From Bacillus sp. V59.32b (lineage in GTDB: Bacteria > Bacillota > Bacilli > Bacillales > DSM-1321): a stretch of 47,875 nucleotides of DNA. Positions 25,782-33,294 of the stretch are shown here, piece after piece. The stretch is taken from positions 1 to 47,875 of the forward strand of contig NZ_QVTC01000010.1 of NCBI RefSeq assembly GCF_003429085.1, in the 5' to 3' direction. Each line of letters starts with the position of its first letter. The first letter of the stretch is position 1. A program made the position numbers and the translations under genes. The notes under the pieces are model-generated. The model searched no databases and had not been told where the DNA came from. It worked only from the letters and a program-made list of their open reading frames with translations.

Positions 25782-26225
25782 GTGAGTATTATTACATTCG
25801 GTGAAAAAGAAGAAGGTAAAGAATACATATGGAGACCTGCTGCTTATTGTTTAATGTTCAATGTTCAGAAAAATAATATGGCTATTATTCAAAGAAGTGA
25901 TGGTAAGTACTTTCTTCCAGGCGGTGGAATAGAAAATACGGAGACTCACAAAGAGTGTTTAAAGAGAGAAGCCCTTGAAGAAATGGGAATGGATATTAAA
26001 GTAGGTCCATTTGTGGGATGTGCCAGAAGATATTTTTATTCCACGAATGAATTTAATTATTACCTTAGTGAAGGTCATTTTTATATATGCTATATGGGTC
26101 AGCAAATCAATAACCCGATAGAAGAAGACCATATCCTAGAATGGATTGAACCATTCCAAGCAATAAAAAAGTTATTCCACGAACACCAAAGGTGGGCGGT
26201 ATCAGAAGCATTAAAACAGATTTAA
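25782..26225 (+). CDS. Nudix hydrolase
   Basis: 147-aa Nudix protein. The box runs from G48 to M70 and fits Gx5Ex7REUxEExGU, with E54, R62, E63, E66 and E67. It cleaves nucleoside diphosphate-linked substrates with Mg2+; the exact substrate cannot be told. GTG start behind AGAGGAG. A single gene between two copies of the palindromic element. Confidence 0.88.
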   Translation: MSIITFGEKEEGKEYIWRPAAYCLMFNVQKNNMAIIQRSDGKYFLPGGGIENTETHKECLKREALEEMGMDIKVGPFVGCARRYFYSTNEFNYYLSEGHFYICYMGQQINNPIEEDHILEWIEPFQAIKKLFHEHQRWAVSEALKQI

Positions 26226-26264
26226 TGTTGCTGTACTATAATCGAGCTTACTAGAGTCGTAACA

Positions 26265-26383
26265 GCAAATTGGGGCAATTTAATTGAATAAGACCTTCTA
26301 AACAAAACTGGATATTTATGTTAAAATTGGTGTGAGATTGTGAAAAAATGTACTTAAACTAAAGGGCAGAAGAGTTTAATAAG
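26265..26383 (+). repeat. Dispersed palindromic element with conserved lead
   Basis: A diverged short copy (TTGGGGCAATTTAATTGAATAAG) at 26270-26292 is followed at 26310 by the same 41-base lead found at 22909. After it comes TACTTAAACTAAAGGGCAG and AGAGTTTAATAAG. The lead therefore belongs to the element rather than to a gene. Confidence 0.7.
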
Positions 26384-26399
26384 TGAACGGGGGATTATA

Positions 26400-26660
26400 T
26401 TGCCTGTGTATAAAATGTCATTATTTTGTGTAGCCTTCAATATAACGTTTAGTATAATGAGTTTTTTGACTAACAATTTTGATGTTATTTTTCTACGAAA
26501 TTTAAGTATTGGTATTTTTTTCTTACCAATGGTGACATTTTGTGGAGTTCTTTTAGGAATAGGTGCAATTGTGTTAAAAGAAAATTTCATCAAATCAATC
26601 ATTTCGATCGCATTAAATATTGCTTATATTTTTGCATATTACTATGTTTTGGAAAACTAA
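26400..26660 (+). CDS. Small membrane protein
   Basis: 86-aa hydrophobic protein with about three helices (FCVAFNITFSIMSFL, IGIFFLPMVTFCGVLLGIGAIV, IISIALNIAYIFAYYYV). The TTG start follows GGGGG by six bases. No family is recognised. It begins only 17 bases after a palindromic element. Confidence 0.55.
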   Translation: MPVYKMSLFCVAFNITFSIMSFLTNNFDVIFLRNLSIGIFFLPMVTFCGVLLGIGAIVLKENFIKSIISIALNIAYIFAYYYVLEN

Positions 26661-26693
26661 TAGCAGTATTATTGCAACATCAGTAGTGCTTTT

Positions 26694-26780
26694 TTCTTCT
26701 TCAACTAACGGGTGCAATACTTAAAGAAGGAGTATTGCATTTTCTTATTGAACTATAGGGCAGGTTAGCTTAAGAAGGAT
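26694..26780 (+). repeat. Dispersed palindromic element, long form
   Basis: TTCTTCAACTAACGGGTGCA, a GCAATACTT/AGTATTGC hairpin, then TTATTGAACTATAGGG and CAGGTTAGCTTAAGAAGG. The inner hairpin again has its own sequence but keeps the pairing. Confidence 0.8.
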
Positions 26781-26877
26781 TTCTTAACTGACTGGCTGGA
26801 CATACCGGAGGACGGGATTTGTGGGGAGGAGACAGTATTAATCGTTAAGTTCGGTTAATTTTAAGAACAGTTATTAA

Positions 26878-27060
26878 TATAGACTTTATCTCGTGGTCTT
26901 TGATAAATACTTTAAGCACTTTACCTATCCGGATGAGAAGCTGGTAGACAAGACCATTCTTGCTACCGGTGCTCTTCGTAAAAATACGTTTAACAATAAA
27001 AATTCAACAGAAATGATCGTGAAATCAAACCGATATATCGAATTCCTTCCAAATATATAA
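26878..27060 (+). other. Unassigned coding fragment
   Basis: A 60-codon open frame containing VVFDKYFKHFTYPDEKLVDK and ending NRYIEFLPNI before TAA. Its codon use looks real, but there is no ribosome binding site and no good start, so it is probably the 3' end of a lost gene. Family not recognised. Confidence 0.3.
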
Positions 27061-27092
27061 AAAATAAGAAAGAATACTAGAGGGGATAATTA

Positions 27093-27137
27093 ATGAAAAA
27101 CTCTAAAATGCAATATTGGGAGTTGATAGTTTTATGA
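27093..27137 (+). CDS. Possible 14-residue leader peptide
   Basis: ATG at 27093 behind AGAGGGG encodes MKNSKMQYWELIVL and stops at TGA overlapping the next ATG (ATGA). The strong ribosome binding site belongs to this mini-frame, whereas the following gene has only GGGAG eleven bases upstream. Translational coupling is therefore likely. Confidence 0.45.
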   Translation: MKNSKMQYWELIVL

Positions 27138-27577
27138 AAAAAGAACATTTTTGGGGTCAAAATGCAATTTTCTTTATTATTGCTTTTATATGTATTTATT
27201 ATAGACAACCAGCTACATTTATATATCTAGTTCTTATTCCACATTTGATAATTATTTCATTTAGAAAAAGAGATGGACTGTTTCGTGTAGTTCTAAATAA
27301 GATGTTTAAAAGAAGAAGAAAGAACCATTTAAATATATGGCATAAGAAACCTTCATCAGAATCTGAAGAACTTGTACAATATGAATTTGTAATACCTGGA
27401 CAACATACTTTTTCTTTTTTAGCTGATCATGAAGAACATAACTTTTTCAATCAAGAACCTCTTTATGTACTTGAAGTACTTGATGGTTCACCATTCAAAG
27501 AAACTGCTATGTCTCTTGTTGAAGAAAGAAGTGGGTTTTATCTAAATGGTGATTGGATAGAATACGAATCAAAATGA
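27134..27577 (+). CDS. Hypothetical membrane-anchored protein
   Basis: 147-aa protein with N-terminal hydrophobic segments (AIFFIIAFICIYY and FIYLVLIPHLIIISF), a basic KRRRKN linker, and a soluble domain of about 80 residues ending WIEYESK. Function not recognised. The start overlaps the stop of a 14-codon upstream frame and its own stop overlaps the next start (ATGA). This makes the first of about five co-directional small genes encoding membrane or lipoproteins. Confidence 0.6.
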   Translation: MKKEHFWGQNAIFFIIAFICIYYRQPATFIYLVLIPHLIIISFRKRDGLFRVVLNKMFKRRRKNHLNIWHKKPSSESEELVQYEFVIPGQHTFSFLADHEEHNFFNQEPLYVLEVLDGSPFKETAMSLVEERSGFYLNGDWIEYESK

Positions 27578-28116
27578 GGAGAAACTGGGGGCTTTTTGTG
27601 AATATTGGACGCCTGCTTTTAAAGATTAGCTCGATATTATTTATTTTTGTTGTCTTAGTATTTCTATTAAATAATTGTACCCTTTTTCAAAATAAGAAGG
27701 CTATAGTTGCAGATACACCCAGCACAGATTTATCTGAAGAAAATCTCGATGGTATTGCTATAGGTATGAAAATAAAAGATAGTAATTTTATAAATAAACA
27801 TCAGATTAAAAAAGATGATTCAGATTCATATAGTTTAGATAATGATAAGTACAGCATAATGACTGATAACGAAGGTGAGATAATTTATATCTCAGGCGAT
27901 GAAACTGCTAAAACAAACAAAGGAATAAAGGTCGGGGACCCCATTAACCAAGCAATCAAAAAATATGGGAAAAACTATTATGAATACACTGTACAGGGCG
28001 TTCAAACAATAGGATACGTTGACCATAAAAATAAATGTAAAATCGACATTTGGTATGTTGACGATAAAGTATATTCTATAGATTTATCGAGAGAAAACGT
28101 TGATCCAATTCTTTAG
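27574..28116 (+). CDS. Hypothetical membrane-anchored extracytoplasmic protein
   Basis: About 180 aa with an N-terminal anchor (SSILFIFVVLVFLLNNC) and an outer domain. ATG at 27574 overlaps the preceding stop (ATGA); a GTG at 27598 behind GGGG is an alternative. The LLNNC segment is not a good lipobox because Asn precedes the Cys. The soluble part has two repeats of an IGMKIKDSNFINKH / IKVGDPINQAIKKYG type, which suggests a duplicated small domain. No family assigned. Confidence 0.6.
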   Translation: MRRNWGLFVNIGRLLLKISSILFIFVVLVFLLNNCTLFQNKKAIVADTPSTDLSEENLDGIAIGMKIKDSNFINKHQIKKDDSDSYSLDNDKYSIMTDNEGEIIYISGDETAKTNKGIKVGDPINQAIKKYGKNYYEYTVQGVQTIGYVDHKNKCKIDIWYVDDKVYSIDLSRENVDPIL

Positions 28117-28184
28117 AATAGGTTTAAAACAAAACAACTATTTATTTACAAGCTAATAGAATTATCTAAAATGAGGTGAATGAG

Positions 28185-28373
28185 ATGGTGAATATCGGTG
28201 ACATCCTTTTTCAGTTATTCGCAATTTTAATCGCAATTTCAATCCCTATCCTTTTTATCGTGATGATTGTATCTTTTGTTCGTTCTTTCAAAAAACAGAA
28301 AGAACAGTTAGATAGAATAGAAGAAAAATTAGATAGCGCATCAGGACAAGCACCTAACAATGAAAAAAAATAA
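28185..28373 (+). CDS. Small DUF4083-like membrane protein
   Basis: 62-aa protein with a single N-terminal membrane helix (LFQLFAILIAISIPILFIVMIVSFV) and a short charged cytoplasmic coil (KKQKEQLDRIEEKLDSA). This is the layout of DUF4083 proteins of Bacillus. ATG at 28185 follows GAGGTG; the in-frame GTG at 28176 is part of that site. Function unknown. Confidence 0.6.
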   Translation: MVNIGDILFQLFAILIAISIPILFIVMIVSFVRSFKKQKEQLDRIEEKLDSASGQAPNNEKK

Positions 28374-28557
28374 AAGGTTCGTATATGTCCTGGCCATCTT
28401 GTTTGTTATGGGATTAACTCTTTATGATATTACGATCGAAAAAAAATGTTGGATTCTTTTCTATTGTTGGGCTTGGCCTATTGCTTTGGCTGCTCTTTTC
28501 TACTTTCACGCGGGGAGGAACCGGCGAATAAAAGAAAAAATAACAGTATATACCTAA
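28360..28557 (+). CDS. Small membrane protein overlapping the DUF4083-like gene
   Basis: 65-aa basic protein with two hydrophobic segments (FVYVLAILFVMGLTLYD and WILFYCWAWPIALAALFYF). The start overlaps the preceding gene by 14 bases and the ribosome binding site is weak, so coupling is likely. Unrecognised. Confidence 0.5.
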   Translation: MKKNKRFVYVLAILFVMGLTLYDITIEKKCWILFYCWAWPIALAALFYFHAGRNRRIKEKITVYT

Positions 28558-28598
28558 CATATTTACAAAGGTTTGGAATACGGAGGTCTGGGTGACAT

Positions 28599-29018
28599 AT
28601 GCGGGGAAAAATAGCTGTTTTGATAGTATTAATTTGTTCGATCTTAATAGGCTGTACAAGCAAAGAGACCATTAGTAGACACAATTACAAATTTTACGGT
28701 GAGAGCAAACATTGGACAGCAACTTTACATTTTGTAGGTATTGGTGTGAATTCTAACCATTACGATGAAGACAAGAAAGATTTCGTACTTGAATATAAGG
28801 GCTCCTATACTGACATATCTAAGTCTATTGTAAAATACTCGATTAAATCGAGTGGGTTTTCAGAAGGTGGATCCGAAAGTCCTCCTGGAACAAAATATAT
28901 ACGACACAGTGACGAAGGAACGGGCGGTGCAATACAAAAAAAGGACGACGTAATTAAGGTCCTTGTTGAGTGGAATGGTGAAAAAGAAGTTGTACCTATG
29001 AAAGTAACAAATCATTAA
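28599..29018 (+). CDS. Putative lipoprotein
   Basis: 139-aa protein with a good lipobox (LIGC, Cys near residue 19) after a short signal peptide, and a beta-rich domain (WTATLHFVGIG, KSIVKYSIKSSGF, VLVEWNGEKEVVPM). AGGAGG-like TACGGAGG precedes the ATG. It resembles uncharacterised Bacillus lipoproteins; function unknown. Confidence 0.65.
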   Translation: MRGKIAVLIVLICSILIGCTSKETISRHNYKFYGESKHWTATLHFVGIGVNSNHYDEDKKDFVLEYKGSYTDISKSIVKYSIKSSGFSEGGSESPPGTKYIRHSDEGTGGAIQKKDDVIKVLVEWNGEKEVVPMKVTNH

Positions 29019-29054
29019 ATATCCTTGTTAATAGTATAATCGAAAAGCCAATTT

Positions 29055-29106
29055 AAAGGCGCCTTTGCCTTATTGAGCTAACGGGGCAGGTTTGTTGAAG
29101 AAGGAT
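29055..29106 (+). repeat. Dispersed palindromic element, short form
   Basis: Core 29076-29096: AGCTAAC, GGGGCAG, GTTTGTT, preceded by TTATTG and an AAAGGCGCCTTT palindrome and followed by GAAGAAGG. Confidence 0.75.
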
Positions 29107-29170
29107 ATACAACTAATCGACTTGAATATATTCTAAAAATAATAAAAAGTTTTTACCAGAGGAGCCGAAA

Positions 29171-29518
29171 ATGAAGTGTTTTTGTGAACAACAAGAAACA
29201 TACGAGTTAAAGGTCGAAGGTGATGTTGGAGCCGACCCTATTTGGTGTAATCAATGCGGCTGTAATTTTGATTTAGATGATATTGCAATCTCAAAAGAAT
29301 TAAAAAGGGAATTGAGCGAGTGGGCAACAAAGTATGGTGATTGTATTGATTGGGATTTAGATCAAATAATTGAAAATGGTGTTGAAATAGAGGAAGAACA
29401 TAACAGACAAGGTGCTTATTTAACAGAAAAAGTTAAGTTAGAGCTCAGCGGTAAATATAAAATAAAGTTTTCGCCTTCGTCAATAGGAAGAAGTTATACA
29501 AATAATAAACGTCTTTAA
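29171..29518 (+). CDS. Hypothetical protein with a zinc-ribbon-like N-terminus
   Basis: 115-aa acidic protein. Four cysteines at the start (CFC, then WCNQCGC after about 20 residues) suggest a zinc-binding knuckle. The rest is mostly helical and charged. RBS AGAGGAG. It sits alone between two palindromic elements. No family recognised. Confidence 0.6.
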   Translation: MKCFCEQQETYELKVEGDVGADPIWCNQCGCNFDLDDIAISKELKRELSEWATKYGDCIDWDLDQIIENGVEIEEEHNRQGAYLTEKVKLELSGKYKIKFSPSSIGRSYTNNKRL

Positions 29519-29526
29519 AGCAACTG

Positions 29527-29590
29527 TAGTGCGATCTATAATTAGGTAGCACTCTTTTTTCTTATTGTACAAACGGGGCAGGTTAGTTAA
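29527..29590 (+). repeat. Dispersed palindromic element, short form
   Basis: Core 29568-29588: TACAAAC, GGGGCAG, GTTAGTT. It is preceded by a GTAGTGC/GGTAGCAC hairpin and TTTTTTCTTATTG, so a terminator and the element adjoin. Confidence 0.75.
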
Positions 29591-29665
29591 CTTTCTACAA
29601 TTTAACTATCGTCTTCCTATGCTGTTTTTGTGTATAGTTAAAACGGAAGAAAGGATGGTTATAGT

Positions 29666-29995
29666 ATGAAAAGGGCTTGGGAAGCTTTGCAGTTACTATT
29701 AGTAAAATCTCGTCTCCGAGTAACACTGTATGCCTTAACCCTCATCACTGGTATAGGATTTTTTTTCGTTTCACCAGATATTTTTTTGCCGACCGTTTTT
29801 ATAACATTACTAGGGTCCTTATTAGTTTTTGAAAGTATTCACCTTGATAGCTATCACAGTGTTTTTCTTGGTGATATGATACCTGGGAAGCTGCGAACTA
29901 CCATTTCTGTGTTTGTGATAATTATAGGTATCAGCCTGGGGGTATTTCTAATCTTTATCGGGATTGGCGTAGAAGTAGGGCGACACTTTCGATAA
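29666..29995 (+). CDS. Small membrane protein
   Basis: 109-aa protein with four predicted helices (VTLYALTLITGIGFFFV, FLPTVFITLLGSLLVF, ISVFVIIIGISLGVFLIFIGIG). The start follows GAAAGGATGG. Not recognised. Flanked by palindromic elements. Confidence 0.55.
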   Translation: MKRAWEALQLLLVKSRLRVTLYALTLITGIGFFFVSPDIFLPTVFITLLGSLLVFESIHLDSYHSVFLGDMIPGKLRTTISVFVIIIGISLGVFLIFIGIGVEVGRHFR

Positions 29996-30060
29996 AAGTA
30001 AATCAATTACCATCCTAAATCAAAGTTGTGAATTAAAAGGTCCTACATAATAAATGCACA

Positions 30061-30098
30061 CCTTATTGAACAAACGGGGCAGGTTAGTTAAAGAAGGA
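30061..30098 (+). repeat. Dispersed palindromic element, short form
   Basis: Core 30069-30089: AACAAAC, GGGGCAG, GTTAGTT, with CCTTATTG before and AAAGAAGG after. Confidence 0.75.
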
Positions 30099-30159
30099 AA
30101 AAACGTCTTTTTCCAGAATAAGTATATGAGATAAGAATGTTTGGGACAGGAGGATTATT

Positions 30160-30237
30160 GTGAACGAAAAAAGGCTTTGTGGAAATATTCCTGTAATAAA
30201 TGAACTTTTAAGGGGATTTGTGAAGAAAGACACTTAA
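30160..30237 (+). CDS. 25-codon frame, probably a gene start cut off by the repeat
   Basis: GTG at 30160 behind a strong AGGAGG encodes VNEKRLCGNIPVINELLRGF and ends inside the lead of a palindromic element. The intact ribosome binding site with so short a frame suggests the 5' end of a gene truncated when the element arrived, or a true small peptide. Confidence 0.35.
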   Translation: MNEKRLCGNIPVINELLRGFVKKDT

Positions 30238-30316
30238 ACAATCGGGGTGCGTTCGTATTATAAGGTCAGCCAGATATTTCTGGTTGACCATTTTTTATAT
30301 GGTTTTATCATAACGG
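30231..30316 (+). repeat. Left part of a palindromic element split by IS110
   Basis: CACTTAAACAATCGGGGTGC, a GTCAGCCAGA/CTGGTTGACC hairpin with T-run, then GGTTTTATCATAACGG. The missing right part (CTGGTTTAGTTCAATAAGAAG) is found at 31861, on the far side of the insertion sequence. Confidence 0.65.
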
Positions 30317-30490
30317 TAGCCGGGGCAGAACGGAAGCACCCGTGGGATTTAATCTCGTCAACTAAACAGTTTGCCCCCTACTTGTAGAAACATGATTGAG
30401 GCTGGTTGGGACGTAGATCTCGTATAACAAGCGAAGCTATGATACTGCAAGAAGGATTAGGGGTACCGGCAAATAGGATTTAGGAGGAGA
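30317..30490 (+). ncRNA. Candidate bridge RNA region of the IS110 element
   Basis: IS110-group elements encode a structured bridge RNA in the non-coding end upstream of the transposase. Here 170 GC-richer bases precede the transposase, with pairable segments (for example CGGAAGCACCCG, and GGGGCAG with TTTGCCCCC) and an AAGCGAAGCTATG-type segment that I recall from related Bacillus IS110 leaders. Boundaries and guide loops are not resolved by eye. Confidence 0.5.
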
Positions 30491-30495
30491 AGCCA

Positions 30496-31839
30496 ATGAA
30501 TCCAGTGGTTGGACTGGATGTAGCCAAAGGTGAAAGCCAGATACAAGCTTTCCTGGATAAGAAAAAACCTTATCAAAAAAGCTTTAAAGTTGATCACACT
30601 CTTGAGGGTCTGGAAAAACTGCATTCCTTTCTCTCCGAAGTTGAGAGAATAACTGGGGGGAAACCTCCATTAGTCATGGAGTCAACAGGTCATTATCATA
30701 CTCCAGTAGTTCATTATTTTGAGGAAAGAGGCTACTTAATTATTATTGTTAATCCTTTAGTCTCTTATCGAGCCAAGAGTTCAAGTTTAAGAAAGGTAAA
30801 GACAGATATTATTGATGCCAATCATCTCTGCGAGATGTATTACAAAGAGGGTTTGGAACCTTATAAAAAACGTGGTATCCAGCTCTTGAACCTTCGAAAC
30901 CTGACCAGACAGCACGAAAATATTACAGGGATTTATGTGCAAACAAAACTCCAATTCCAAGCAGTCTTGGATCAAGTGTTTCCAGTATATAGAGGAGTGT
31001 TTGGTGACTTATATTCTGTTGTCTCTCTACTCACCTTACTTGAGTTTCCTACATCCCAAAATATCTTAGAAGCAGGCGAAGAGACCGTTACTAACACAAT
31101 AAAAGAGTTATGTCCAAGGCGTTCCATCAAGTGGGCTAATACAAAAGCGATAGCCCTTTTAGCTGCCGCAAGCCAAAATCCCTTTAGGGAAAATCTCTAC
31201 CAAAGCCATATTTTAAGTATGGAAATGTATATAAAAATGCTTCTGGAATATCAAAAGCATCTATCCAAATTTGAAGAAGAGATAGATGCTTTGGCAAAGG
31301 ATATTGAAGAATATAAAATCATCCAATCAATCCCTGGTATTGGAGAAAAGATCGCTGCCACGATCATTTCCGAAATTGGCGAGATTGAACGGTTTGATCA
31401 CCCTAAAAAGCTTGTCGCATTCGCTGGTATTGACCCAAGTATCTTTGAATCAGGTAAATTCAGAGGCACTGTAAACAGAATCACCAAAAGAGGTTCCAGC
31501 CGACTTAGGCACACTCTCTATATGGCCGTCAGATGTGCAATTCGCGACTGCAGGAAAAGCAAAACGACGGATGAATTAATCCCTCGTAACAAAAGGTTAA
31601 GAGAATTCTATGATAGAAAACGCGAAGAAGGAAAACCCTTTAAAGTAGCAATAATAGCCTGTGCGAATAAGCTTTTACAATGGATTTATGCCCTTTTGAA
31701 AAGTAGAACGACTTTCCAAGATCTAGCTTGGTTACTCAAATGTACTAATAAATGCAAAACCTTCCAAACAACCGGGTTAGGAAGGTTATTTGGCATGCTT
31801 ATTTTTAGCATACCATACTATAAAATTCTATTTCATTGA
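30496..31839 (+). CDS. IS110-family transposase
   Basis: 447-aa DEDD transposase. The N-terminal RuvC-like domain has D8 in GLDVAKG, Glu in MESTGHYHTP and two Asp in KTDIIDANHL. The C-terminal Transposase_20 domain has IQSIPGIGEKIAATIISEIG and VAFAGIDPSIFESGKFRGT, with the recombinase serine expected in this half (KRGSSRLRH). Relatives usually end soon after TTFQDLA; this protein runs about 30 residues further, so the original stop may be lost. AGGAGG precedes the ATG. Otherwise it appears intact. Confidence 0.92.
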   Translation: MNPVVGLDVAKGESQIQAFLDKKKPYQKSFKVDHTLEGLEKLHSFLSEVERITGGKPPLVMESTGHYHTPVVHYFEERGYLIIIVNPLVSYRAKSSSLRKVKTDIIDANHLCEMYYKEGLEPYKKRGIQLLNLRNLTRQHENITGIYVQTKLQFQAVLDQVFPVYRGVFGDLYSVVSLLTLLEFPTSQNILEAGEETVTNTIKELCPRRSIKWANTKAIALLAAASQNPFRENLYQSHILSMEMYIKMLLEYQKHLSKFEEEIDALAKDIEEYKIIQSIPGIGEKIAATIISEIGEIERFDHPKKLVAFAGIDPSIFESGKFRGTVNRITKRGSSRLRHTLYMAVRCAIRDCRKSKTTDELIPRNKRLREFYDRKREEGKPFKVAIIACANKLLQWIYALLKSRTTFQDLAWLLKCTNKCKTFQTTGLGRLFGMLIFSIPYYKILFH

Positions 31840-31860
31840 AAAATGTTGACAAACTATTAG

Positions 31861-31881
31861 CTGGTTTAGTTCAATAAGAAG
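31861..31881 (+). repeat. Right part of the palindromic element split by IS110
   Basis: CTGGTTTAGTTCAATAAGAAG matches the 3' arm of the element (compare CAGGTTAGTTCAATAAGAAG at 20120), immediately beyond the insertion sequence. Confidence 0.65.
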
Positions 31882-31947
31882 TAAGCAACTTTATTATTCA
31901 TTTTTTTGTATTATATAAACAGATAGAAGTAATATGGAACAACTTTA

Positions 31948-31991
31948 AAGAGCCTTGCTACATATAGAATGTAGTAAGGCTCTTAACTTTT
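31948..31991 (+). terminator. Strong rho-independent terminator
   Basis: AAGAGCCTTGCTACAT and ATGTAGTAAGGCTCTT form a perfect 16-bp stem with a five-base loop followed by AACTTTTTT. The stretch 31992-32300 behind it is AT-rich and shows no gene. Confidence 0.85.
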
Positions 31992-32324
31992 TTAATCAAA
32001 ATTCAATAACTTTATTATCACTATACATATGGCACAGTTTATTTCTTTACGGTAATAATGAAACCGACCGAAGATTTTCAGAAAGATTCTTAACAATATG
32101 TTAAAAGTAGCAAACAAAATAAAAATGAGGTTATTATTTAAAGATAAATGCAGGAAAATACCTCCAATTTATTGAAATGAATAGTAAAAAGGAAGGAGAA
32201 AAAATTTATAGTATATCTCTAGAAATTTAATTACTTACCACAGTGAAAAATGGATTAAAGCAGGAGCAATAACTTTAAGGCCACGATATTACCCAAAAGA
32301 GTGTCATTAAAAGGAGTTAATCAT

Positions 32325-32987
32325 TTGTACCAACCAATTAAAATGAAACGAAGTACTAAATACGGAAATAATTATTGGCATGGATATAGTCCAAAGGTAA
32401 AGAGGGATGTTCATTTCTTTAGTGATTTAGAATATGAGCATTGGCTACTTGTTGAATGCGACCCAAATATTGAAACATTTTGTGAGCAACCTTTAAAAGT
32501 TAGCTATCTCCATAACGATAAAATGAAGAGTTCCATTTTTGATATGTGGGTACAGTACTCTAATGGTACTGAAGAGTTCAGGGAGATTAAATACCAATCA
32601 CATTTAGAACCAAATCACAAAAAATATCTAGAAACATCTAAACAAATTTCTGTACAAAAAAACTGGTGCAGTGAGAAAAATATCCAATATAGTTTGCAAA
32701 CTGATGATGTAATTCGAAGTAATATGATCTTATTGGATAATTGTCGAATTATTGTATCGTTCGTCAGGCTTTACTATCAAATGCACAAACAATTACTGCA
32801 AAGCATCATTTCATTTCTTTCAGATAAAAAGGCATCGATAAGTTCCCTATGTGAATATTTCACATCATTACCAACGCATTCTGACCAGGACGTTAAAATT
32901 GCTATCTTTTACGGTTTATATATTGGAGTCCTTAAAGGATCACTTGGAACACAACCAATAACGAATGGAATGGAGGTATGGATATGA
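32325..32987 (+). CDS. tnsA: TnsA-like transposon endonuclease
   Basis: 220-aa protein with the TnsA N-terminal nuclease domain: SDLEYEHWLLVECDPNIETFCEQPLKVSY (E36/E38), IFDMWV (D73) and FREIKYQSH (K89), matching the E-D-(Q/E)xK order of Tn7 TnsA. It makes the 5' strand cuts at Tn7-type transposon ends together with TnsB. TTG at 32325 follows AAGGAG by nine bases; an in-frame GTG at 32301 has no site. Its stop overlaps the ATG of a truncated tnsB-like gene (ATGA), the usual tnsAB arrangement. Confidence 0.82.
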   Translation: MYQPIKMKRSTKYGNNYWHGYSPKVKRDVHFFSDLEYEHWLLVECDPNIETFCEQPLKVSYLHNDKMKSSIFDMWVQYSNGTEEFREIKYQSHLEPNHKKYLETSKQISVQKNWCSEKNIQYSLQTDDVIRSNMILLDNCRIIVSFVRLYYQMHKQLLQSIISFLSDKKASISSLCEYFTSLPTHSDQDVKIAIFYGLYIGVLKGSLGTQPITNGMEVWI

Positions 32988-33193
32988 CCAAGGGAAGATA
33001 TAAAAAAATTGATATGCCGTTAGAGATTGAACAATGGCCTGATGTTGATATATCAGTACTTAATATAGAGAAACAAACTGTTTTTTTAAATCGGAAAAAA
33101 GCAGTAATTTTATATTTGACCACCGAAATATCATTGGAAGATATATTTAAACAAACAGGAATAGTTAAGCAGGATTTATATAGACTTATTTAA
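32984..33193 (+). pseudogene. Truncated tnsB-like transposase N-terminus
   Basis: 69 codons starting MTKGRYKKIDMPLEIEQWPDVD and containing FLNRKKAVILYLTTEISLEDIFKQTGI, a helix-turn-helix like the N-terminal DNA-binding region of TnsB/Mu-type transposases. It then stops right after LYRLI. The catalytic DDE domain and tnsC are absent. Coupled to tnsA by ATGA overlap. Most of the transposon has been deleted. Confidence 0.65.
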
Positions 33194-33294
33194 AATAATA
33201 TCCCATAGTAGGATATTATATTTATATTTGATTAATAAACAGAGCTTAAAACAATGATAATAAGATTAAATTAATAAAAGTTTCTAATTCATGA

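Larger units (their letters stand above)
30317..31862 (+). mobile_element. IS110-family insertion sequence
   Basis: Bounds are set by where the palindromic repeat is interrupted and resumes, giving about 1.55 kb. The left non-coding end of about 180 bases precedes one transposase gene and the right non-coding end is short. This matches the IS110 layout with no long terminal inverted repeats. Exact ends may be off by a few bases. Confidence 0.7.
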
